A stretch of 64,000 nucleotides of DNA, taken from assembly GCF_030063475.1 (NCBI RefSeq), contig NZ_JASIRT010000020.1, forward strand, positions 22,275 to 86,274, read 5' to 3'. The notes under the pieces are model-generated. The model was not told the DNA's origin, ran no database searches, and saw only the letters and a list, made by a program, of their open reading frames with translations. A program made the translations under genes and the position numbers. Below, one piece after another: positions 54,888-64,000 of this stretch; the stretch's first letter is position 1; each line of letters starts with the position of its first letter. Origin of the DNA: Roseomonas sp. E05 (lineage in GTDB: Bacteria; Pseudomonadota; Alphaproteobacteria; Acetobacterales; Acetobacteraceae).

Positions 54888-54897
54888 GAGGCTTCCT

Positions 54898-56403
54898 TCA
54901 CGCGGCTGCGAGCAGGCGGTCCTTGCCGACCGCCTCACCGGCAAACTCCTGCGCCAGCACCCCGCGCCGCATCACCAGGATGCGGTCGGCGAGCGAGAGC
55001 ACCGTTTCCGGCTCGGATGAGAACACGATGATGGCGAGGCCCTGCGCCCGCAGGCCGCGCACGATCCGCACCACGTCGTCCTTCGCGCCGACATCCATGC
55101 CCCGGGTCGGTTCGCTCAGCAGCAGCAGCCGTGGCAGGTGCGTCAGCCAGCGCGCCAGCGCCACCTTCTGCTGATTGCCGCCGGAGAGCTGGCCTACCGG
55201 CAAGTCCACCTGCGGCGGCCGGACGCCGAGCGACCGCACATGGTCCTCGGCGATGCGGCGCTCCACCTGCGGGTGCAGCAGGATGCGGCCGATCCGTTCG
55301 AGGATGGCGATGCTGATGTTGCGGTAGACCGGCTCCTGCGTGAAGAGCATGGCACGCCGGCTCTCCGGCACGAAGGCGATGCCGGCCCGCTTGGCGGCCG
55401 GCGTACCGCCGCGCAGCCGGGCCGGGCGGCCATCCACCCGGACCGTGCCGTGCTCCAGCGGCAGCTTGCCGGCGAGCGCCCGCGCCAGTTCGAGCTGGCC
55501 CGAGCCCATGAAGCCGTAGATGCCCAGCACCTCGCCCGCCCGGACCCGCAGTGAGGCGTCCTCGAAAAGCCCCCTCACGGTCAGCCGCTCCGCCTCCAGG
55601 ACCACCGGCCCCGGCATGAGCGGCGGCAGAGTCACCGCCTCGGTGTAACTCTCTTCCAGCCGCTCATGCCCGGCGCCGATCATGCGCTCGATCAGCCAGG
55701 ACTTGCCGACCTCCCGCGCGGGCGCGGTGCCGACCCGACGGCCGTTGCGGAACACCGTCACGGTGTCGGAAACGCGCAGGATATCGTCCAGGAAATGCGA
55801 GATGAAGACGACGCTGCGGCCGCTCTGCCGCAGCCGCGCCAGCAACTGGAAGAGCCGTTCCACCTCCGGGGGTGAAAGGGCGGAGGTCGGCTCATCCAGG
55901 ATCAGGATGCGCGCACCGGACATCAGTACGCGCGCCAGTTCGATCATCTGCTGCTGGCCGAGCGGCAGCGCGCCGGCCGGCGCCCCGAGATCCATGGTGA
56001 TGCCCAGGGCCTCAAGCTGCTCGCGCGCCTGCGCACGCATCCGGCGCCAAGCCACGAAGCCGAGCCGGTTCAGAGGCTGCGCACCGAGCAGGACATTCTC
56101 GGCGACGGAGAGGGAGGGCACGACGGACAACTCCTGATGCACCATGCCGATGCCGGCCTCGCGCGCGTCCCGCGGGCTGCGGAAGCGCACGAGCTGCCCG
56201 TCCAGGCGCATCTCGCCCTCATACTGCGTGTGCACGCCTGCGATGATCTTCATCAGCGTGCTCTTGCCGGCGCCGTTCTCGCCGACCAGGCCATGGACCT
56301 CGCCCCGGTTCAGGGTGAAGTCCACACCCGTGAGGGCCGCCACGCCGGCAAAGTGCTTGGAGACGCCCTGCAACTGCAGCAGGGGCTCCGCTCCGGTTTG
56401 CAT
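54898..56403 (-). CDS. Ribose-type ABC transporter ATP-binding protein (tandem NBD)
   Basis: A 501-residue RbsA-like protein. Domain 1 has Walker A GENGAGKST, a signature LPLGQQQMIELARVL and Walker B ILILDEPTSAL. Domain 2 has the family's usual weak Walker A (FMGSGQLE), signature LSGGNQQKVALARWL and Walker B LLLLSEPTRGMDVG (Ser for Asp). Energises import of a sugar bound by the protein encoded upstream. Confidence 0.92.
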   Translation of the reverse strand: MQTGAEPLLQLQGVSKHFAGVAALTGVDFTLNRGEVHGLVGENGAGKSTLMKIIAGVHTQYEGEMRLDGQLVRFRSPRDAREAGIGMVHQELSVVPSLSVAENVLLGAQPLNRLGFVAWRRMRAQAREQLEALGITMDLGAPAGALPLGQQQMIELARVLMSGARILILDEPTSALSPPEVERLFQLLARLRQSGRSVVFISHFLDDILRVSDTVTVFRNGRRVGTAPAREVGKSWLIERMIGAGHERLEESYTEAVTLPPLMPGPVVLEAERLTVRGLFEDASLRVRAGEVLGIYGFMGSGQLELARALAGKLPLEHGTVRVDGRPARLRGGTPAAKRAGIAFVPESRRAMLFTQEPVYRNISIAILERIGRILLHPQVERRIAEDHVRSLGVRPPQVDLPVGQLSGGNQQKVALARWLTHLPRLLLLSEPTRGMDVGAKDDVVRIVRGLRAQGLAIIVFSSEPETVLSLADRILVMRRGVLAQEFAGEAVGKDRLLAAA

Positions 56404-56415
56404 GCGGTGCGCCGG

Positions 56416-57429
56416 CTAGATCAGGAAGTACTTCTGCATCCAGGCCATCCCGGCGGCATTGGCCTTGGTGACCACCGGGCCGTCCGTGATGACGTGCTTC
56501 GGAATGCCCTCCTCGCCCGTCTTCTCGCCGGCCACCACCGCGGCGACGCCGGCCATGACCGCACCGCCATGGATCCGGCATGAAGGATTGCGCACCGTCG
56601 CATGCATGCGCCCGTCCAGCACCGCGGCGAGGGCAGGCGGCATGGCGTCGCAGCCGCCGATCCTGATCTCGGTGCGGCCCTTCGCCCGCATGACGTTGTA
56701 GGCGGCGAGCGCCATATCGTCGTTGTGGAAGTAGGCGGCGCTGATCTTGGGATATTTGGTCAGGTGGGTGTCCCAGATGCGGGCCACCTTGGTGACGTCC
56801 CAATCGCCGGGCGTGGTATCCAGCACCTCCACCTTGGGATAGCGCTTCACCACCGATTCGAAGCCGCGCGCGCGGCCCTGTGCGCCGGTATGGCCCAGTG
56901 CGCCCTGGGTCATGATGATGGTACCCTCGCCGCCGATTGCCTGCATCAACGCCTCGGTGACGGCGGCACCCATGAATTCGTTGTCCGGTGCCAGGAAGCT
57001 GTGGACGTTGAGCTGGTCGAGCGGAGCGATCAGCGTATCCATGTCGATGACGGGAACGCCGGCATCGATCATCCGGCGCACCGGCGCGGTGAGCGTGCCG
57101 ATGCCGAAAGCCTGGATGGCCACGAAGTCCCATTTCTGCGATGCCATGTTGTCGATCGCGCCGCGCTGGCGCGTCGGGTTCAGCTCGCCGTCGAACCAGG
57201 TGACGTCGACATTGAAGAGCTTGCCCCAGTATTCGGCGGCCGCCTTGCCTTGGGCACACCAAGTGGCCTGCAGGCCGGCATTGGAGAAAGCGGCCCGCAA
57301 GGGGCGCTCCGAGCGGCCCATCTCCGCTGCCAGGGTCGGGGCGATGCCGAGCCCTCCGAGCAGAGGCACGGTAGCGGCGGCCTGCAGCAAGCCACGGCGG
57401 CCGCCCGCCGGCGGAACTTCCTTATCCAT
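56416..57429 (-). CDS. Ribose-type ABC transporter substrate-binding protein
   Basis: A 337-residue periplasmic protein. GGRRGLLQAAATVPLLGGLG with twin arginines followed by AAEM looks like a Tat-type signal. The mature RbsB-type fold has LRAAFSNAGLQATWCAQGKA, WDFVAIQAFGIGTLTAPV, IDAGVPVIDMDTLIAPL and AAYFHNDDMALAAYNVM. The ATG at 57429 is preceded by GGGAGGGAAG. It is the first gene of the operon. Its ligand is unknown, and no catabolic gene accompanies the operon. Confidence 0.9.
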   Translation of the reverse strand: MDKEVPPAGGRRGLLQAAATVPLLGGLGIAPTLAAEMGRSERPLRAAFSNAGLQATWCAQGKAAAEYWGKLFNVDVTWFDGELNPTRQRGAIDNMASQKWDFVAIQAFGIGTLTAPVRRMIDAGVPVIDMDTLIAPLDQLNVHSFLAPDNEFMGAAVTEALMQAIGGEGTIIMTQGALGHTGAQGRARGFESVVKRYPKVEVLDTTPGDWDVTKVARIWDTHLTKYPKISAAYFHNDDMALAAYNVMRAKGRTEIRIGGCDAMPPALAAVLDGRMHATVRNPSCRIHGGAVMAGVAAVVAGEKTGEEGIPKHVITDGPVVTKANAAGMAWMQKYFLI

Positions 57430-57555
57430 GACGTTCTTCCCTCCCCGGGCGATCCTTGGCGCCGCCGCAAGGTGCGGGAAGCTTGCATCATTACGATAGA
57501 GGAATGCAACTGTCCGGCTCAGGGCTGGCGCGGCCATGCAGGCCGCCCCAGCCCT

Positions 57556-59298
57556 TCATTCATCACGGTAGCGAGACCTCCGCCCGAGGCCGCGCCGGCG
57601 CGGATCGGCGCTGGGCACGGCCGAGAGCAGGGCACGGGTATAACCATGTTCGGGGGCCGAGCAGACCTGCTCCGTCGACCCCGTCTCGACGATCCGGCCG
57701 CGATACATCACCGCCATGCGGTCGCAGAAGTAGCGCACCACGCCGATGTCGTGGCTGATGAACAGGAAACTCAGCCCGAGCCGCTCCTGCATGTCCAGCA
57801 ACAAGTCGAGCACCTGCGCACGGATGCTGACGTCCAGCGCCGAGGTGGCCTCGTCGGCCACGATCAGCCTGGGACTCAGCGCCACGGCGCGGGCGATGCT
57901 GATGCGCTGCCGCTGCCCGCCCGAGAAGGCATGCGGATAGCGTTCGGCGGCAGCGGCCGGCAATCCGACCATCTCCAGCAACTCGCCGACCCGGCGGCGC
58001 AGCGCCTCGCCGCTGAGCAGGCCATTCACCAGCAGCGGCTCGCCGATGACTTCACCCACCGTCATGCGCGGATTGAGCGAGCCATAGGGATCCTGGAAGA
58101 TCATGCGCATCTCGCGATGGGCCTGGCGCAGGCCGGCGCGATCCAGCCCCCGCACGTCGGTCACGCTGCCATCGCGCTGGCGCAGCAGGATGCTGCCGCC
58201 CTCCGGCTCCAGGATGCGCATGATGCAGCGGCCCAGGGTGGTCTTGCCCGAGCCGCTCTCGCCGACGATGCCGAGCGTCTCGCCCTCGCGCAGTTCGAGC
58301 TGCACGCCGGCGACCGCCTGCACCGCCTCGCCCCCCCGGCGGAACAGGCCCTTGCGCGGTGCGAAAACCTTCGTCAGCCCATCGACCTTCAGCAGGATGG
58401 GGGCATTCGGCAGCCGCTCCGCGCGCTGTGCCCGCTGTGGCGCCGGCTCCTCCAGCCGGAGCACCGACTGGATGAGCATGCGCGAATAGGCCGCCTGGGG
58501 CGCGAGGAAGATATCCTCCACCGGGCCGCGCTCCACCAGGCGGCCGCGATGCATCACCGCCACCTCGTCGGCGATCTCCGCCACCACCCCCATGTCATGG
58601 GTGATGAACAGCACGGCCATGCCGAGGTCGCGCTGCAGCTCGCGCATCAGGTCGAGGATCTCGGCCTGGGTGGTGACGTCGAGCGCCGTGGTCGGCTCGT
58701 CGGCGATCAGGATCTTCGGGTTGCAGGCCAGCGCCATGGCGATCATGGCGCGCTGGCGCATGCCGCCCGAATATTCGAATGGGTAGCGCTCGAAGGCGTT
58801 CTCCGCGCGCGGTACCTCGACGCGCCGCAGCAGCTCGATGGCGCGGGCGCGGGCGGCGCGCCGGTCGAGCCGGGTGTGCAGGCGGATCGCCTCGACCAGC
58901 TGGAAGCCGATGGTGTGCAGTGGCGAGAGGCTGGTCATGGGCTCCTGGAAGATCATGGCGATCTCGCCGCCGCGGATCGCCCGCACCTGCCGGCCGCCCG
59001 GGTCGAGCTTCGCGATGTCGGTCTCCCCGCCCGCGCCACGGTAGAGGATCGAGCCTGCCTCGATCTGTCCCGGGCGTGGCACGATGCGCAGGATGGCGCG
59101 CGCCGTGGCGCTCTTGCCGCTGCCGCTCTCGCCGACGAGGCAGAGGGTCTTGCCGGCATGGAGGTCGAAATCGACCCCGTCGACCGCGCGCAGCGTGCCC
59201 TGGCGCAGGGGGAAGCCGATGGTGAGGTTGCGCACCTCCAGCACCGGCTGGCGCAGCGCGGCCGGCATGGCCGGCGCCTGGACGAGCCCCTCAGGCAT
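57556..59298 (-). CDS. Opp/Dpp-type ABC transporter ATP-binding protein (fused D-F form)
   Basis: A 580-residue fusion of two OppD/OppF-like ATPases. Domain 1 has [15 protein letters not shown], the [15 protein letters not shown]-loop, [15 protein letters not shown] and [15 protein letters not shown]. Domain 2 has [45 protein letters not shown] and [14 protein letters not shown], where the last has Ala in place of the usual Pro. Both nucleotide sites look functional. It overlaps the upstream permease gene by eight bases and is the last gene of the operon. Confidence 0.93.
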   Translation of the reverse strand: MPEGLVQAPAMPAALRQPVLEVRNLTIGFPLRQGTLRAVDGVDFDLHAGKTLCLVGESGSGKSATARAILRIVPRPGQIEAGSILYRGAGGETDIAKLDPGGRQVRAIRGGEIAMIFQEPMTSLSPLHTIGFQLVEAIRLHTRLDRRAARARAIELLRRVEVPRAENAFERYPFEYSGGMRQRAMIAMALACNPKILIADEPTTALDVTTQAEILDLMRELQRDLGMAVLFITHDMGVVAEIADEVAVMHRGRLVERGPVEDIFLAPQAAYSRMLIQSVLRLEEPAPQRAQRAERLPNAPILLKVDGLTKVFAPRKGLFRRGGEAVQAVAGVQLELREGETLGIVGESGSGKTTLGRCIMRILEPEGGSILLRQRDGSVTDVRGLDRAGLRQAHREMRMIFQDPYGSLNPRMTVGEVIGEPLLVNGLLSGEALRRRVGELLEMVGLPAAAAERYPHAFSGGQRQRISIARAVALSPRLIVADEATSALDVSIRAQVLDLLLDMQERLGLSFLFISHDIGVVRYFCDRMAVMYRGRIVETGSTEQVCSAPEHGYTRALLSAVPSADPRRRGLGRRSRYRDE

Positions 59299-60424
59299 GG
59301 GGGTCGGCCGCGTCGCGCAGGCCGTCGCCGAGAAAGTTGAGCGCCAGCACCGCCACCACCACCGCAGCGCCGGGCAGGAACAGCCAGGGCGCGGCGGCGA
59401 TGGAGCGGATGTTCTGCGCTTCCTTGAGCAGCACGCCCCAGGAGATCGTCGGCGGCTGGAGGCCCAGCCCGAGGAAGGAGAGGGAGGTTTCGGCCAGGAT
59501 CATCAGCGGGATCGCCAGGGTCATGGAGGCAATGATGTGGGAGGCGAAGGAGGGCAGCATGTGGCGGAAGATGATCCGCATCTCCGAGCAGCCATCGATG
59601 CGCGCGGCGGTCACGAAATCCTCCGTGCGCAGGCTGAGGAAGCGCCCGCGCACGACGCGCGCGAGTTCCGTCCAGCCGATCAGCGAGACGATCAGGGTGA
59701 TCAGGAAGTAGACCGTCAGCGGCGGCCAGTCGCGCGGCACCGCCGCGGCCAGCGCCATCCAGATCGGGATGGTGGGCAGGGAGATGACATATTCGGTCAG
59801 CCGCTGCACCACCCAGTCAACGCGGCCGCCATAGTATCCGGCGAGGCCACCGATGCCGACGCCGAGAAAGAGGCTCAGCGCCACGCCGACCAGCCCCACC
59901 GTCATCGAGATCCGCGCACCGTAGATGGTGCGCGAGAGCACGTCCCGGCCGAGCCGGTCGGCGCCTGTCAGGAACAGCGGGTCGCCCGGCTGTTCGGGGG
60001 CGAGCAGGTGGCGGCTGGCGGGGAAGAGGCCCCAGAAGCGGTAGGGATCGCCTTCGCCGAACAGCCGCAGGTAGATGCGGCGGTCCGGGTCGGGCACGAA
60101 GCGCGCCTGCAGGGTGCGGCGGTCGCGCTCCATCCGGTAGAACGGGACCGAGGGGCGGAAGCGCAGTCCGTCCTCGCCGTGTTCGAACCAGGTGATGCTC
60201 TGCGGCGGATGCAGCGCATAGCGCGCGGCGGCGCGGTTCGGGTCCATCGGCGCGAGGAACTCGGCGAAGGCCGCGGTGAAATAGATCAGGCCGACCACGA
60301 TCAGCCCGAGCATGGCCAGGCGGTGGCGACGGAAGCGCAGCCACATCAGCCGGCGGGGCGAGAGGGTATCGGCCAGACGGGTGGCGGGCAGGGGAGGCGG
60401 TGCGGCGGCCGTGGAGGTGCTCAT
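59291..60424 (-). CDS. Opp/Dpp-type ABC transporter permease (OppC-like, long form)
   Basis: A 377-residue permease. An N-terminal helix (LAMLGLIVVGLIYFTAAFAE) is followed by a periplasmic insert of about 90 residues and then the BPD_transp_1 core with TGADRLGRDVLSRTIYGARI, LTVYFLITLIVSLIGWTELA, and the EAA-like coupling loop ARIDGCSEMRIIFRHMLPS. The long insert resembles transporters for oligosaccharides or related glycosides rather than simple dipeptides (recalled from the family, not tested). It starts 10 bases after the other permease gene. Confidence 0.9.
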   Translation of the reverse strand: MSTSTAAAPPPLPATRLADTLSPRRLMWLRFRRHRLAMLGLIVVGLIYFTAAFAEFLAPMDPNRAAARYALHPPQSITWFEHGEDGLRFRPSVPFYRMERDRRTLQARFVPDPDRRIYLRLFGEGDPYRFWGLFPASRHLLAPEQPGDPLFLTGADRLGRDVLSRTIYGARISMTVGLVGVALSLFLGVGIGGLAGYYGGRVDWVVQRLTEYVISLPTIPIWMALAAAVPRDWPPLTVYFLITLIVSLIGWTELARVVRGRFLSLRTEDFVTAARIDGCSEMRIIFRHMLPSFASHIIASMTLAIPLMILAETSLSFLGLGLQPPTISWGVLLKEAQNIRSIAAAPWLFLPGAAVVVAVLALNFLGDGLRDAADPHA

Positions 60425-60434
60425 GCCTCGCCCC

Positions 60435-61418
60435 TCACTCGAAGCGGATGCGCGGATCGAGCAGCGCCAGCAGGATGTCGGAGAGCAGCGTGCCCAGCAC
60501 CGTCAGGCAACACAGCAGCAGCAGGAAGGCGCCGGCCAGGTACATGTCCTGCGTCAGCAGCGACTGCAGCAGCAGCGGCCCGGCGATCGGCAGGTTCAGC
60601 ACCACGGCCACGATCACCGAGCCGGAGACCAGATGCGGAAGGATCCAGCCCAGCGTGCTGACGAAAGGGTTCAGCGCGGCGCGCACGGGATAGCGCAGCA
60701 GCAGCTTCCATTCCGGCAGACCCTTGGCGCGCGCCGTCTCGACATAGGGCTTGTTCAGCTCGTCGAGCAGGTTGGCGCGCATGATGCGGATCAGGCTGGC
60801 GGTGCCGGAGAGGCCAATGACGATCATCGGAATCCACAGATGCGCCAGCAGGTCGAGCACCTTGTCGAGACTCCAGGGGGCGCCCTCGTACTGCTCGGAG
60901 AACAGCCCGCCGACGCTCTGCCCGAACCAGGTGACGGCGACGTACATCACCAGCAGCCCGAGCAGGAAGCCGGGCACGGCGAGGCCGACGAAGCCCAGGA
61001 AGGTGAAGAGATAGTCGGCGAGCGAATATTTCCGCACCGCCGAGTAGATGCCGATCGGCAGCGCCACCGCCCAGGTGAACAGCAGCGCCGAGAGCGTCAC
61101 CAGCAGGGTCAGGCCGAGCCGCTCGCGGATCAGTGGCCAGACCGGCTGCTGCCACTCGAAGGACTGGCCGAAATCGCCCTGCAGCACGCCGCCCATCCAT
61201 TTGAGATACTGCACCGGGAGCGGCTGCCCCAGCCCGTAGCGCTGGCGCAGGTTCTCGAGCGTCGCCTGATCGACCGTCTCCGAGCTTTCCGCGAGCTGCG
61301 CGGCGTAATTCGAGAGGTAGTCGCCCGGTGGCAGCTGGATCAGCGTGAAGACGGTGACCGAGGTGAGCAGCAGAAACGGCACCATGGCCAGCAGGCGCCG
61401 CCCGATGAAGTGGAGCAT
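60435..61418 (-). CDS. Opp/Dpp-type ABC transporter permease (OppB-like)
   Basis: A 327-residue permease with six helices: FIGRRLLAMVPFLLLTSVTV at the N-terminus, and the coupling loop YVETARAKGLPEWKLLLRYP followed by VRAALNPFVSTLGWILPHL. A YEGAPWSL-containing periplasmic loop is longer than in DppB. It pairs with the downstream OppC-like protein. Confidence 0.92.
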   Translation of the reverse strand: MLHFIGRRLLAMVPFLLLTSVTVFTLIQLPPGDYLSNYAAQLAESSETVDQATLENLRQRYGLGQPLPVQYLKWMGGVLQGDFGQSFEWQQPVWPLIRERLGLTLLVTLSALLFTWAVALPIGIYSAVRKYSLADYLFTFLGFVGLAVPGFLLGLLVMYVAVTWFGQSVGGLFSEQYEGAPWSLDKVLDLLAHLWIPMIVIGLSGTASLIRIMRANLLDELNKPYVETARAKGLPEWKLLLRYPVRAALNPFVSTLGWILPHLVSGSVIVAVVLNLPIAGPLLLQSLLTQDMYLAGAFLLLLCCLTVLGTLLSDILLALLDPRIRFE

Positions 61419-61432
61419 GGCGGGCCTCCCAT

Positions 61433-63361
61433 TCAGGCCGTGTAGAAGTACTGCTGCAGCATCGTCGCGCCCGGAGTCGGATAGCTCCAGGAGTCGATCA
61501 TCGGGCTCGGCACGTTGCGCAGCTTCGCGGCGCGGATGCCGGGCACGCCGAGCGGCCGGCCGATGCCGACGATCTCGAAGGCGTCCGCCGCCTCCTGCAG
61601 CATGGCGCGGAACAGCCGCTCCTGCTCCTCACGGCGCCCGGTCTCGCGCCAGCGGGTGAGCAGCGCGAAGCGCCGCTTCATGCTTTCGGTCGGCTCCTCG
61701 CCCAGCTTGCCGCCGGACTCGAACCATCTCTGCCATTCCAGGCTCTGCCGGCTGTCGAGCGAATGCTCCGCAACGATGGCGCGCAGCTCCTGCAGGGCAT
61801 CGAGGCCGCCGCTGACGCTGCTGATGCCGATCTCGTGGTCGTTGCGCTGGGCGCGCTCGTAGAACAGCGAGCGCTCCATGGTGTTGATGCCGAGCTCCAG
61901 CCCGACCGCGGCGAGATCGCGCTTGATCAGGTTGGCGGCATCCACCTGGTCCGGCGAGGAGACGGAGACGTCAGCGGTGACGAAGACGCGCTTGCCGTCC
62001 GGCCAGAGGCGGAAGCCCTGGCTGTCCTTGCGAGACAGGCCGATGCCGTCGAGCAGCCGCGCCGCCGCGGCCTTGTCATAGGCGATGTACTGCGTACCGA
62101 GCTGCTCGTTGTAATAGGGATGCTGCGGCACCGGGCCGACCTGATAGGGCTCGGCCTGGCCGAGATAGATGCTGTCGATGATCTCCTGCCGGTTCAGCGC
62201 GTGGCTGACGGCGATGCGGAAGTCCTTGTTGCGGAACAGCTCACGCAGCCGCGGGTCCTTGACCGTCTGGTTGAACCAGAGGCCGCAGACATTGGCCTGC
62301 GTGCTGAGGAGATCGACGATCTCGTAGCGGCCGCGCTCCTTGTTCTCCTCCATCACCGGACGGTTCTGCACCAGGATGATGTGGCGGAGCTGCAAATCGA
62401 GATCGCCGCCCATGGCGCGCAGCAGGATGGTCTCGATGTCGGAAATGACGGGCAGGGAGAGCCCGTCCACATAGGGAAGCTGGTTGCCGGCGCTGTCCAC
62501 CTGCCAGAAATAGGGGTTGCGCTGCAGGGTGACGCGGGTCGCGCCGCCGGTATAGGGGTCCACCGTGGTCCAGGGATCGAGGGTCGGGCGTTCCGGGTTC
62601 TGCCAGCGCGCCGGAATCTCGATGTCGCCGCAGCGCTGGCGCAGCAGGGCGGTCCAGTCGCTCAGCCCGGCCAGCTGCAGAAGCGCCTGCAGCTTCGCCG
62701 GATCGGCATAGGCTGGATGGAACTGCGCGCAATAGGCCTTCTGGTAGAGCACGGGATGCTGACCGAGCGGCGTCGCCAGCTCCTGCAGGAAGCGTCCGTT
62801 CGGCGCGGCGAAGGTGAAGCGGACGGTGACCTCGTCGAGCTTCTCCACTTTCATCGGTTGTCCGGCAGTGACATAGCGCGCCGGCGGATTCGGCGTGAAG
62901 TCACGGTTGAACAGCAGGTCGTTGCAGGAGAACAGGATGTCGTCGGCCGTGAAGGGCGCGCCGTCCGACCAGCGCATGCCGCGCCGCAGTATGAAGGTGT
63001 AAGTGGTGGCGTCGTCGCTGGCGGTCCAGGACTTCGCCACGCAGGGCTCGACCTCGGACATGGTGAGGCTCCAGCGCACCAGACCCTGGTTGCCGACCAG
63101 CCGCAGGATGGCATTGTGGTCGCCACCGCCGCGCAGCGCACTGCGGATGGTGCCGCCATAGCGCCCGACCCGCTCATGCGGCTTCACCACCAGCGGCTCC
63201 GCGCCGACGCGCTCGGCGACGCGCGGCAACGCGCCTTTCTGCACGCGCGCGGCCAGGGCCGGGGCTTCCTTCAAGCCGGCTGACGCCGTCTGCGCGCGTG
63301 CCGCGCTGGCGGCGAACAGCGTGGCGCCGGCTACGCCAAGGATCTCTCTCCTGGTCTGCAT
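61433..63361 (-). CDS. Opp-type ABC transporter substrate-binding protein (SBP_bac_5, large)
   Basis: A 642-residue periplasmic protein. MQTRREILGVAGATLFAASAARAQ is a Tat-like signal peptide. The SBP_bac_5 fold shows GRYGGTIRSALRGGGDHNAI, YTFILRRGMRWSDGAPFTADDI, KDFRIAVSHALNRQEIIDS and RDLAAVGLELGINTME. The size and the VVKPHERVGRYGGT opening resemble binding proteins for alpha-galactosides and related oligosaccharides. First importer gene, about 100 bp after the enolase-family gene, so the two may be one transcription unit. Confidence 0.88.
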   Translation of the reverse strand: MQTRREILGVAGATLFAASAARAQTASAGLKEAPALAARVQKGALPRVAERVGAEPLVVKPHERVGRYGGTIRSALRGGGDHNAILRLVGNQGLVRWSLTMSEVEPCVAKSWTASDDATTYTFILRRGMRWSDGAPFTADDILFSCNDLLFNRDFTPNPPARYVTAGQPMKVEKLDEVTVRFTFAAPNGRFLQELATPLGQHPVLYQKAYCAQFHPAYADPAKLQALLQLAGLSDWTALLRQRCGDIEIPARWQNPERPTLDPWTTVDPYTGGATRVTLQRNPYFWQVDSAGNQLPYVDGLSLPVISDIETILLRAMGGDLDLQLRHIILVQNRPVMEENKERGRYEIVDLLSTQANVCGLWFNQTVKDPRLRELFRNKDFRIAVSHALNRQEIIDSIYLGQAEPYQVGPVPQHPYYNEQLGTQYIAYDKAAAARLLDGIGLSRKDSQGFRLWPDGKRVFVTADVSVSSPDQVDAANLIKRDLAAVGLELGINTMERSLFYERAQRNDHEIGISSVSGGLDALQELRAIVAEHSLDSRQSLEWQRWFESGGKLGEEPTESMKRRFALLTRWRETGRREEQERLFRAMLQEAADAFEIVGIGRPLGVPGIRAAKLRNVPSPMIDSWSYPTPGATMLQQYFYTA

Positions 63362-63462
63362 TCCCCGTTCCTCCCACCGGGGCGCTTTGCGCGCCTCCGA
63401 TTGTATTTATTGTTCATCCGTCCAGGCACGTCGGCTTGGCGCCGCGGGTGGCATCCCCGCCT

Positions 63463-64000
63463 TCAATGCTGCGACACCGTGTGCTCGTGCACCCATTCCA
63501 GGTTCACGTCCTCGCCCAGACCTGGCCTGGTCGGCAGGTGCACATAGCCTTCGGCATCCATCGCGTCCGGCAGGCTGTGCAGGTATTCCGGCACCTCGTC
63601 GTAATCGAAATGAGGGTGCAGCAGGCCGCGCTCGTACCAGCGGCCATTGGCGATGCAGGCGGCGACGGTGAGGTTGCCGGCTCCGCCACCGTGGATCTCG
63701 CAGTCCATGTTGAAGGATTCCGCGAGGTGGCAGTTCTTCAGGGCGGGGGTGATGCCGCCGACATCGTGCACGCCGGTGCGCAGGATGTCGCAGGCGCCGA
63801 CCTTGATCCACTCGCCGCGCACATGGCCGCGACCGGCCGCGCTCTCGGGGCCGATCACCGGGATGTCGAGCTGCTGCGCAATGTAGCACGTCGATTGGGA
63901 TGAGCGCTGGGCGTCAACTATGATGAGCGCCGCGGATGCGGTGGTGAAGGTTGTCCAGATGTCGCGCTGCGACAAGAGGGGACGGTAATTGACGTTGCGC
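63463..64000 (-). CDS. Mandelate racemase/muconate-lactonizing-type enolase superfamily protein, 5' end outside window
   Basis: About 179 codons are visible with no start in the window. The C-terminal part is clear: LDIPVIGPESAAG, IKVGACDILRTGVHDVGGIT, FNMDCEIHGGGAGN (with the catalytic-type His), RWYERGLLHPHFDYDEVPEY and RPGLGEDVNLEWVHEHTV. Members abstract an alpha-proton from carboxylate sugars or hydroxy acids. Before LDIPV, at about 63890-64000, the translation (SQRDIWTTFTTASAALIIVD) does not resemble the expected strand with its EEP motif, so the gene may be disrupted near the edge. The context suggests a sugar acid as substrate. Confidence 0.75.
   Translation of the reverse strand, partial: RNVNYRPLLSQRDIWTTFTTASAALIIVDAQRSSQSTCYIAQQLDIPVIGPESAAGRGHVRGEWIKVGACDILRTGVHDVGGITPALKNCHLAESFNMDCEIHGGGAGNLTVAACIANGRWYERGLLHPHFDYDEVPEYLHSLPDAMDAEGYVHLPTRPGLGEDVNLEWVHEHTVSQH

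Noticed and set aside
56602..59340. A 912-codon plus-strand frame opposite the ABC transporter genes
   Set aside because: The minus-strand genes have clear Walker and signature motifs. The plus frame has none.
57556..63361. Naming the importer as a dipeptide transporter (dpp)
   Set aside because: The large binding protein and the long OppC insert look more like oligosaccharide/glycoside importers. The substrate is unknown, so no symbol is given.

Overview
This window comes from a high-GC alphaproteobacterium, most likely an Acetobacteraceae relative (Roseomonas-like). The evidence is the protein families, the strong GC3 bias, the many ATGA/GTGA stop-start overlaps, and an intracellular PHB depolymerase. 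This is inferred by eye, with no database search. I saw no rRNA, tRNA or CRISPR array.

1-7.8 kb: ordinary metabolic genes. A minus-strand operon carries a two-subunit type I CoA-transferase followed by a CaiB/BaiF-type CoA-transferase that runs off the left edge. It is followed by a GNAT acetyltransferase, a dienelactone hydrolase, an MFS transporter, a PHB depolymerase and a GST.

7.9-21.2 kb: two tightly coupled divergent operons that look like an uncharacterised glycan or glycoconjugate pathway. Leftward: inositol-3-phosphate synthase, histidine phosphatase, a SAM methyltransferase and a GH39-like glycosidase whose barrel halves are in swapped order (circular permutation). Rightward: three nucleotide-sugar SDR enzymes (dTDP-rhamnose 4-epimerase-like, CDP-paratose 2-epimerase-like, UDP-xylose synthase), one GT4-type and three CgeB-like glycosyltransferases, and a protein joining a phosphoribosyltransferase-like and a kinase-like half. 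No polymerase, flippase or export gene is present here. This is the best candidate for an undescribed system.

21.3-24.4 kb: a decaying block. It holds a catalase-related gene with two single-base frameshifts, a cupredoxin fused to a PAS remnant, and a GGDEF-EAL gene cut off from its PAS domain, followed by a small membrane protein.

24.5-35 kb: a pentose or deoxyribose uptake and catabolism locus. It contains a DeoR-type regulator, an FGGY kinase, deoC, a four-gene ABC importer, a DUF4432/mutarotase-like protein and a PfkB kinase, with a YjbQ-family gene at the end. A strong hairpin follows the binding-protein gene.

35-37.4 kb: a short HPF-like gene, a decayed IS5-family transposase tail and AT-rich DNA lead into an exopolysaccharide locus (37.4-52.8 kb) that looks lower in GC than its surroundings. 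That locus has an initiating sugar-phosphate transferase, a truncated WecG/TagA transferase, a Wzx flippase, a fatty-acid-hydroxylase/GNAT fusion, a GT32, a GINT1-like protein, an OPX export protein, a Wzy/ligase-type protein, a beta-helix protein, a PCP co-polymerase with a defective kinase site, and a GH16 glycanase with two nearly identical binding modules.

53.9-64 kb: a three-gene ribose-type ABC importer and an Opp-type ABC importer, both on the minus strand. The second is preceded by an enolase-superfamily gene that leaves the window and may be broken near the edge.
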